A stretch of 64,000 bases of DNA from Harmonia axyridis (taxonomy: Eukaryota; Arthropoda; Insecta; Coleoptera; Coccinellidae), in contig NC_059501.1 of NCBI RefSeq assembly GCF_914767665.1, forward strand, positions 6,202,501-6,266,500. Reading direction: 5' to 3'. Position numbers and translations under genes: made by a program. Each line of letters starts with the position of its first letter. Position 1 is the stretch's first letter. Positions 55,881-64,000 of the stretch are shown here, one piece after another. The notes under the pieces are model-generated. The model made no database searches. It was not told the origin of the DNA and was given only the letters and a program-made list of their open reading frames with translations.

Positions 55881-57150
55881 AACATATATTTATTGTATCA
55901 AGGAACAAATTCCAGTACATTACAGAGTGTTTTTTTTGTCCTAATTTTTTTTATCGAACCTTACTTCGCCATTGATTGGGTGAATTAGCAGCAACACTTA
56001 AAATTAATTTATTCATCACAGCTTACTAACTGGATCTTTATGATAATTTGGATTTTCCTGACGATTATTAGAAAATTCTTTGAATTGTTTCCTCGAAATC
56101 GGTAGCAGATACGATAAAACACGATATATCAAAAAGTGTGTATAGATCCAAAGTGTATTTTTACATTACTCTAAACTACTAGTGTTTCAAGAAAAAAAAG
56201 TTCCCAATAGATTCGCATTCAAAAGTACCATATCACATGATGAAAACTTCAAATTGCAACATCTATATGCAAAATTTAAGTTGAATATTATTGTGAAGCG
56301 GAGGTGCTATGAGAAAAAACTTGGAAAAAATTAAACTTCAATATACTGTATCTCGAAAAGGAAGCGTTTGCAGGCCAACTTTTTTTCCTTAAAATAATAC
56401 AAGGAATCTGTCATTTTCGTTTGTACCTTTAATTTAGGAACACCTAGTATTGGTAAAGTACTTTCGATTGCCTCTCAAAAAATCGCGCTCAGGCCCCTTC
56501 AGACAACTTTCAGCTCAATCTACACACTATCCCTGAAAGTTGCAGAAAGTCAATATAAATCCACAAACTGACCGACACACGTCTCCTATTATAACGACCG
56601 GTCTCGTTACGACAACGATACCAAACAAAGGCAATAACGAAACGCCGCAGCCACAACAGAACCATTCCGAACGGTTCCCGTATACCCGTCCCCCCCCGTC
56701 GAGGTTTCGAAAAGGACCGTGAAGTGTCGGAAAATCCGCGGCTCGCTTGATTTATCGGTCCATGTTTCCGAACTGGCGTTTTTACGACTTTTCTCCGTGT
56801 TAATTCGGACGGTCGCGGATTTGTCTCGACCGTTTCACGGCCGATATTTTAACGCGGCTTCGGGAATTTCGATCGCCGATGTTTTCGTTTTCGACGACGG
56901 AGCTGGTTTTTTTTGTCGTCAAATTGGCCGGCTTGCATCGCAAGTCTTCATATCGCGATGGTATGTTGAGGCTGGAGTTGAAAATATGTAGAATTAACAA
57001 CGATAAAAACGTCGTTTGTCATCGTTTACGGCACGAGTCGATGTTAAGATTTGAAGAAAGAGATTTTGTTGTAGAGTACGTAAGCGAGACGTAATGAAAC
57101 GTTAGTATAATACTTGGATAGAGATAACTAGCTAGGTGCATTATACCTGT
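55881..57150. promoter_or_regulatory. AT-rich sequence and a unique CG-rich block
   Basis: 56620-56960 is CG-rich and unique, without family motif in the overlapping frames (56540-57094). 55881-56500 has no recognised element. Confidence 0.3.
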
Positions 57151-57255
57151 GCCCCACGTTGGGCGCCAATTTTGAATAACGTTACATTTTGCCCTACGTT
57201 GGGTGCCAATTCAGTATAAAGTTACATTTTACTATCTCGAGTTGAGCGACAATTT
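57151..57255 (-). repeat. tandem repeat of a tRNA-Lys primer-binding-site-like motif
   Basis: GCCCCACGTTGGGCGCCA at 57151-57168 equals the 3' end of insect tRNA-Lys plus CCA. On the minus strand this is the classic primer binding site TGGCGCCCAACGTGGGGC of LTR retrotransposons. A diverged repeat is at 57191-57208 (GCCCTACGTTGGGTGCCA) and a third trace near 57231-57250, all about 40 bp apart with GTTACATTTT between. No LTR or coding remains were seen. Confidence 0.6.
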
Positions 57256-57792
57256 TCTTTCTGATTGGAACAACATAGGGCAATATCCCCTAAGTTATCA
57301 TATTCCATAACATACTTATATTTCCCAAGAGAAATATAGATAGATAGATGACCAATTTAGATTCAAATAAACATTGAAACATAATATAAAATTATTAGCG
57401 TTTTTTCGTAATAATCTAAGACTTAAGAGGAATGTGAGATTACTTCAACTCATCTTATATAACTCAACTACCTCACCAGCTGGGTTTGTTTGTATAATAA
57501 TTTAATTATATTATTATTATATCAATAATTAGTAATAACAAAAATGATTTGTCAAAACAAAAGGAGGAAGAACGGTGAGATATATAAGTTCAGCTGAATT
57601 AGATGGCACAGATCGATTCGATAGAACGCTACTATTGACTCAAACGAAAAAAAGGTTTTTCAATTATTTCAATAAGAGTTTTCATTTTGAATAGCCTGCT
57701 ATCTGGTATCTGGGCAGCTGTTACTTTTGAAACTTGAAACTTTGAAACCATATTTTGACATTTAAAAAGTAAAAACTACGTCATTTCGAAAA

Positions 57793-58743
57793 ATGGAACG
57801 ATACACGCTTCAACAAAATGGTGAAAATTTTGCAGGTTCTCAAAACTAAAGCATTTTTCAGTAGTTATGAAGCACCTTCTCGGTGGGCAATAGTGACCTG
57901 GTGGAAAAATTTGGGTTGTTTGGACAACTTAGTGATGTGAGGAATCAGAGCCGTGTGCGTCGATCAAGAACAACTGGAAATATTGCTGCTGTAGTCTGCA
58001 TTGTTAACGAAAAGCCAAGTATGTCGATTTTTCGAAAAACAATATTCTTCTGTTTGATAAAAAACTTGGTAGGTATTGAGGTTCTTAAAGTTCAGTTAAC
58101 ACAAGAACTTAAGCTGGCGTATCACCAGCAATGTTCTGACTTCGCTGATTGGGTCCTTGAAATGCCTCGAAGTGAACCTGATTTTCATTGAAAAATCATC
58201 TTCAGTGATGAGGCTTCGTTAATTAACAGAATTGTCGCATTTGGGGTTAGGAAAATCCAAGAATGATTGTTGGAAAGCCTATACGTGTGACTTTTTGTGG
58301 AGGTTTAGTACTGGTGGTGGTGATAGGACCTCACTTATTCGAAAATGAGGCTGACGCAACTGTTACGGTGAATGGATTGTGTAATCGAGCTATAATTAAT
58401 GATTTTTTATGGCCGGAATTAGAAGATATTGATGTGGACGATGTTTATTTTCAATAAGACGGAGCTACATGCCACACAAGCAACAAAACAATCACAATTA
58501 TACAAGAAAAGTTTCATAGTTGTGTTATTTCTCGAAGAGATTACCCCAAATGGGCACCGGGATCATGTGATTGAACATCTTTAGCCTTTTTTCTTTGGGG
58601 CCACATGAAAGATAAGATAAATTCCAATGCTCCACAATAATTTCTAGACTTAAAAAATGGAATTCGTGAAGTTATCGAAGATAGACATCCGCAAATGTCT
58701 AAAATCGTAGATTTCTTTAATGGCGTACTATCCTCTTTACAGT
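57793..58743 (+). mobile_element. old DD41D-type mariner relic
   Basis: Frames from ATG 57793 give MERYTLQQNGENFAGSQN, then LVEKFGLFGQLSDVRN, RRSRTTGNIAAVVCIVNEKPS, IFSDEASL, VTVNGLCNRAIINDF, DVYFQ-stop-DGATCHTS, PKWAPGSCD and FFLWGHMKD. The spacing FQxD to the aspartate position equivalent to TSLA is 41, with that residue mutated to alanine. Many stops. Both inverted ends are unrecognisable. Confidence 0.78.
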
Positions 58744-60617
58744 GAATTAACCAGCCATTGATTTCTCTTGAAATATACTTCTCTTTTCTAATATCAAAAT
58801 GAAACCTTCTATTGGAAAACCGTTTATTATAAACAACTTGACGAATTTCAGTCCCATCGAGAAAAGAGAGACAAAATTTCCATTGCTGAATCTCCGAACT
58901 GAACAAACTGAGATTCCCTCAGATAGAACACCGATAGAAATAAGCGACATCTCCATCCCGACAATGACTCATAAAAATAGTTGAAATACTGCTCAGTCGG
59001 GTCCTGTAATAACTTCAAACAGGTCTCAATCCCCACCCCATCAAACCTTCTGGCCTCCTATATACCAACAAAAAAAAATCGAACATTCTCTTCAGTTACG
59101 CCCGTAATTGTGAAAACCGGGATCGAACCCCCCCCCAAGCGAACGCTAAATTTTTATTAATATTGACATAACATTTTCCTCGACGACAGGGAGATTTCCT
59201 ATATTTTATCGGGAATAATAAATCCTCATTTTCATATTCCCGGCCATCGGCTTGTAAAGGGGGGGGACCTGCGGTGAGAGGTGAGCAGCGAGGGGGAGTG
59301 GGGAGGTTTGCCGGGAAATTACGTCCTCTCCCCGTCAGGAGCAGATCCTAGGGCCGGGAAATATTTTCCGGCGGTGGAGAAGAAGAAGAAGAAGAGTCGT
59401 TGGGCACATCTGGCGGAGTTGGATTATTTCGTCGGCGAGTTTGGAGAAGGGCCGAATGGGAGGCTGGGACGGTAATTAGGTTCCGGGGGGAGAGGGGGGA
59501 ACGTATTTTTTAAGGAGGAGGGAACGTCGATTCGTCCTGGTGGCGCGTGTTCGGGAAATATGTCGTAATATGATGTAATAAGGTTTATTTATTGGCTGCA
59601 AGGTTTTAGGATTGCTCTATCCCAGCTTATTTTCTGGAGATGTTTTTGATTGTATTCATAGCCATTTTTCAGTTTCAGTTTGAAGATTCGAAATATTGAT
59701 ACATATTGTTTTTTTCCGATAGATAAGTTTTCGTTATATTCAACAACAGAAATTGAATAAAACATACAGTACTTTGTTTTATTTTATTTATAAAGAGTTT
59801 ACATCAAGTTGTGACCGAATCCGTTGAATGTGGACAGCAGGTATACGAACTGAAACTTTCACAAATCTTGTTTTTTCTGATTTCTCCGAACGTTCGGAGA
59901 TATCCAGTTTCAAGTTACAATCTACGACTAAAGGGAACCCTTCTTGAATATGCTCACCGCAGTTGTACACTGAAACAAAAAGTGTTCCTTGTATTTAAGA
60001 ATGATAATCATCAACTTGCTTTCATTGATACAATGTACTTTTTCATTGGATTTTGAGCAGTGAGCAGCAATACCTGGATCAAAATTACAGACATTGATTG
60101 GGTGTTTTTAGGTTCTGGAGTAAACATTTTACAGAAGATCATACGTTCAACATTAGCAAAAGCTGAGCTAGTGGATTATGCAACAAATGGAAAGAGAAAG
60201 AACATCAGCGAAATTATTTCCATGAAACTGAATGAAGCTGTCAGATACAGGACCGATACACCAAGATTTTAAATCAATTTATCAGATAGATATCGGGATT
60301 TCCACAACCCGTAAATATGATCTGTATATGAAAATCAAAATATTACATATTGATTACATACTGATTGCAATTTTATAATAACCTTTCATGGGTTTATGTA
60401 TAGTCCTCTCTTAGTTTTTAAATAATCAACAAAATGTTGATGTTAATTCACAATATTCTTTGTACTCAAAAATATCATCTTTATTCGACTAAATGACTGA
60501 ATGGTGAGCAAATATTTTAAACTTCGACTCTGTTTCCTCTTATTCATACATATTTGTCACTTCATCTTATATCTATTTTGTTTGTTTTTCTCTGTAGCCT
60601 TGATAAAGTCTACATAA
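58744..60617. promoter_or_regulatory. non-coding with a GC-rich island
   Basis: 59110-59560 is very G-rich and carries a (GAA) run at 59382-59396. It is unique, with no family motif in the open frame 59281-59475. The rest is AT-rich. A dispersed motif (CATTGATACAATG) lies at about 59970-60050. Confidence 0.3.
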
Positions 60618-61413
60618 ACAGGGTGTTTCCAAATTAGACTTGAACCTTGAAGGAGGTGTTAGAATCACTCATTTGCTGCCGATTGCGCCATATTTATAGA
60701 TAACCAAAAATCAACAGTTTCCGAGATAATTGAATTCTTGTGTTTTTCAAAAAATTTCTCATCAAACTTAATTTTTCGTGAATTTTTTCTACGTTGATCA
60801 AGTTTGATTTAAATTTTGAAATATCTTCATCAGAAAAAGGATATGGTATGTATGAAGAAAGCAAAACTATGCTGTATGATTTGAAAGTTGGTATACCTAT
60901 GAAGAAAAGAATAGTAAATTGCTAATATAAATTTGCCTGCAACTTTCGGATTTTACAATTTATGTATAACAAAATTAATTAAAAACTTGCCTAATTCTTT
61001 CTTTATTTCCTAAGAGTTTTCGTTAGAATGTAGGCATTAGTTTTGTTTCAGTAGATTTTAATTTGAAAGAGGAAAGAAGCAAACAAAGGAAAGTAAAGAA
61101 ATTTAATATTTTTTTATTGCGATTGAACTCAAAATTTCATTCCTTACACGTGTCACATCATCTATTCTAACGCTGTTAGATCCGGACTTCTTGCTGGCCA
61201 CGAAAATAATCCAGGATTATAATCAAATTTGGTCAACGTGAAAAAAAATTGACGAAGAATGAAGTAAGGTGAGATATCTTTCAAAAATCAAAAGAACTCA
61301 AATAACTTGAAAATTGTTGATTTTCGGTTATCACTAAATATGGCTCAAACAACAGCAAATGAGTCATATCAAAAAGTCCTTCAAGGTTAACGTCTAATTT
61401 GGAAACAACCTGT
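60618..61413. mobile_element. 800-bp inverted-repeat element
   Basis: The ends ACAGGGTGTTTCCAAATTAG and ACAGGTTGTTTCCAAATTAG (complement) extend over about 70 bp through AACCTTGAAGGA and ACTCATTTGCTG. The 800-bp body is AT-rich without coding capacity. It is a non-autonomous DNA element of unknown superfamily. Confidence 0.82.
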
Positions 61414-62955
61414 TTAGACGAAACGTTGGCTTAGTCCAAATTGGAAGTCCATTTTCAACGTTTCTAACCCAACCTAACCCTGTAAATTGAACTCCAGCCT
61501 GACAGACCTTGTAAAGGAATGAAAAAGCGAAATGTTCAGCGAACTGGCTCTCAAAAAAGATGTGAGCAATGATTAGGTGCTTGGTGTTTTACATTACGAA
61601 CAAATTTCATAATAGTAGAACAATAAACCCAATTCTAGCCTTCACTTCAAATCAAATTAGAATTCATTCCAACTTTCCTACCAAAGTAACCCCAAACCAA
61701 AACCAAAAAAACGCAGATAGGTGGAATAAACCACCAACACATCATCCGTAAATCTTCAAACCCCCTCTCATCCCCTCCCCTGCGTCGGCATCGCCACCAT
61801 CACACCCACACGTCCAACGGCGAGAACAGATGGAGCAGAAATTAATATACCTGAATACCGAAACGGGCAGAGCTCATCTAGTAATGGCCATCGCATTATC
61901 CGGACCCGAGTCGGGTGGAGGGCGGATCTGCCGCAATATATATATACGAGAGGGTGCATTTCTCTAATTAAACAGACGAAGAAAGTGTAGACGGGCGCGC
62001 GGGGCAGGTAAGACGCCGAGAGGGAAAGATTGATGGGCGGTACGTGAGAATGGCCGGCGGGGGTTCGTGTTCTCTCATTTTTTTTTCACTCTCGGCATTG
62101 AAGAATGGGCGCGCATGTGGGGATAAATAAGGAACGGGATCGGAATTAATTCGAAGGGTGGTGGTACAGGTAACGTTTTTCGTTTTTTTTAATGGATTAT
62201 TTTGTGTTTCTTGTCGGACGGCGATTCGATTTGGTATTGTGTTCGGTTGGATGCAGTGACGTCGATGGGGATTTGAGTTTATCATTTTTGTGAAAAGCTT
62301 TTGTTGTTGATGGGAGAATGGTAGATTATGGAGAATATTGATATTAGGTGTATGGATTTATGGGTTTATACAAATGCATTCGATTTTAGGTTCCTTATTT
62401 TGTGTTATGCAGGTAGAATTAAATCAAAATATTACCTTTGTAAAAAATCTCAAGAAATTTAATTGAAAAGGAAAGCACTGTGGGGAACTCAGCAGCTTTT
62501 GAGGGCACCACATTCATGCGACAATTGCGCTCTTCGAGATCACATATTTATATACATCTATGCGGTCCCCAAGGTTGCAATTGGTTCATGAATCAGAGGG
62601 CGTTCAGAAGACTTTCTATGGTTTCCATGGCTATACTCTCGACATTTTGTACGAAGTTTGAAATGTTTATTCTTTGATACAAACACACAAAATCTCAATG
62701 ATTCAGGTTATGTGATCAGCTCAAAATTCTGCACGGAGTTTAGAAACTTTTTTCCACTAAAATCTCGTCGATTTCATTGTCATGGAAAAATTAGATAATT
62801 TTTCGAAATATTCTTCAAGAATTTTCATTGGTTCTGATAAAACGACCAACATGAAATTATGCACGAAGCTAGAAATCGTCATTATATAGAAGAATACAAA
62901 TTTTTATCTCAAACCAATATACAACATTGAAATCAACAAGAAAAAAAAACAGAAT
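61414..62955. promoter_or_regulatory. GC-richer unique block and AT-rich flank
   Basis: 61740-62260 is GC-richer, with TAATTAAACAG, GATTGATGGG and GGAATTAATTC homeodomain-type cores and a TATATATATA run. The short frames (61569-62285) have no family motif. 62480-62700 has no recognised element. Confidence 0.3.
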
Positions 62956-63290
62956 TGAAGAATTAGGAGTATAGAAAATCCAAACGATACTGTTGGTCGA
63001 AGAGTAACAGTCACTGGAAAGCGATACAGAACAATGTGAGATGAATGAGATGTTGAGAATAATCTGGAGGATAAGTGCTTTTCACAGGGTAGTCCCAACT
63101 GCCACACAGTCACCTTAACAATGTATTTTGGAAACAAAATTTGGTGATTAAATCATCTCAAGAAAGGGTCCAATTAATTATCCTCCTGGGTCGTGTGATT
63201 TCTTTCTCTGGGGATAGGTTAAGTCACAGGTTTATGCTGATAACCCAACACTAACTGAATAATTAAAAATAAACATTGAAAATATGTACT
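62956..63290 (+). pseudogene. DD41D-type mariner catalytic remnant
   Basis: Frames give VTVTGKRYRTM, NNLEDKCF, CHTVTLTMYFGNKIW and, with a frameshift, SWVV-type PPGSCDFFLWG followed by VKSQVYADNPTLTE. This matches the VNGxRYRxM ... WFQQDGATCHTA ... CDLTPxDYFLWG order. Very degraded. Confidence 0.6.
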
Positions 63291-64000
63291 ATAGATGAAA
63301 TACTCCCTGAATAATTTTTTATTTCGAATTTCATCATATAGCTAGTTGAAAACTCAATATAAAATTACTAGTGGACCCTTCGGACATGATTCTGGCCTAA
63401 ATTCGGCTTTTGTATTATCTATTCTGACGTCAGCCACTGTCTTATAATCTATATAGCATCCCTTTTCTCGTTTTGTTTGTTTTAAATTTGAGATATATTC
63501 CTTGATTTTGAAATATGTCCTGCTATTGCATATTGTCATACACTAAGTGCAATTCAAATTAACAGTTTCCATAAAAATATCTACAAATATTTAAGATGAC
63601 TTATTATCATTTCGTTTGCAAAGTGATTTGTTCATTAGTAAGAAATCAACGAATTCAACATAATAACAAGCTTTAAAAAATTCTTCGGCATATTCATTGA
63701 TTGATGATAGTTGACTCCAAGTCTTCCTGAAAATGTATCTAAAATAAACCAACGCATCCGCCATTCTGCAACAATTTTTTATCCATATTGTAAACGAATT
63801 CCCACAAAAATCGAATTTAGCTTATAACCAATTAACCAACATAGTAGAAGGTTCTTTCTTTAATGTACGGATTCTGAGATTGAATCACCTATATCGGTGA
63901 TAAACTTCAAATTTTATTACCAACGTTCAAACGTCGTCCAAAAACTCCATGAAATAAGCTAAAATAGACCAAATAACTTTAAAAGTTGCCATAATTAAAA
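63291..64000. other. non-coding, no element recognised
   Basis: AT-rich sequence with no repeat shared with the rest of the window. Confidence 0.35.

Noticed and set aside
59090..59140. Possible tRNA (T-arm-like GGTTCGATCCC on the minus strand)
   Set aside because: No matching acceptor stem, D-arm or anticodon arm could be placed around it.
1..64000. CRISPR arrays, bacterial operons or phage genes
   Set aside because: The spliced Hox exon and insect-type transposons show this is animal nuclear DNA. No regularly spaced short repeats of CRISPR type are present.

Overview
This is AT-rich eukaryotic DNA with no long uninterrupted genes except one: the terminal coding exon of a Hox gene at 46648-47054 (+). 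It encodes a complete 60-residue homeodomain, a UbdA-like tail, a glutamine-rich stretch and a C-terminus ending DLLKAVSKVPS. This identifies abdominal-A (abd-A) of an insect. The Hox exon, the mariner, piggyBac and hAT relics, and the TTAGG-like motif in one repeat all fit an insect, and a beetle or related holometabolous insect seems most likely. The order is inferred from protein resemblance and is not proven.

Layout. Positions 1-46647 are upstream of the last abd-A exon, probably mostly its long intron. No hexapeptide (YPWM) exon was found, so the first exon should lie outside the window. The region is a patchwork of GC-richer unique islands (candidate bithorax-complex cis-regulatory DNA, some carrying posterior-Hox/Caudal-like TTTAYGGC sites) and transposon remains: LINE fragments (9-12 kb), irritans-type mariners (2, 15-16, 25-27 kb), a second DD34D mariner family (21-22, 31, 44 kb), DD41D (rosa-like) mariners (3, 19-20, 38 kb), hAT relics with tandem and direct repeats (13-18 kb), a piggyBac relic with an intron (25-26 kb), and several foldback/MITE-type elements (10, 23, 30, 36, 40 kb). 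A 5S rRNA-derived fragment sits at 39.4 kb.

Positions 47055 to about 49530 look like the abd-A 3' UTR. It is free of recognisable transposons and contains perfect 8-mer seed matches to the bithorax-complex microRNAs miR-iab-8-5p (two, plus a 7-mer) and miR-iab-4-5p (one), two Pumilio-type sites and two AATAAA signals. Positions 49.5-64 kb lie downstream of abd-A (towards Ubx in the usual insect order). They hold a complete hAT element with a perfect 8-bp target duplication inserted in an older mariner relic, two more hAT relics, further DD41D relics, an 800-bp inverted-repeat element and a tandem repeat matching the 3' end of tRNA-Lys plus CCA.

The most informative signals are these. (1) Microrna seed sites in the abd-A 3' UTR. 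(2) Two DD41D mariner copies 15 kb apart share one identical internal deletion, evidence of a non-autonomous family mobilised in trans. (3) A three-level nested insertion at 24.8-27.6 kb (mariner, then a duplicated locus segment, then piggyBac) has its paralogous empty site inside the same window at 32.3 kb. No bacterial-type defence, CRISPR or operon system is present.
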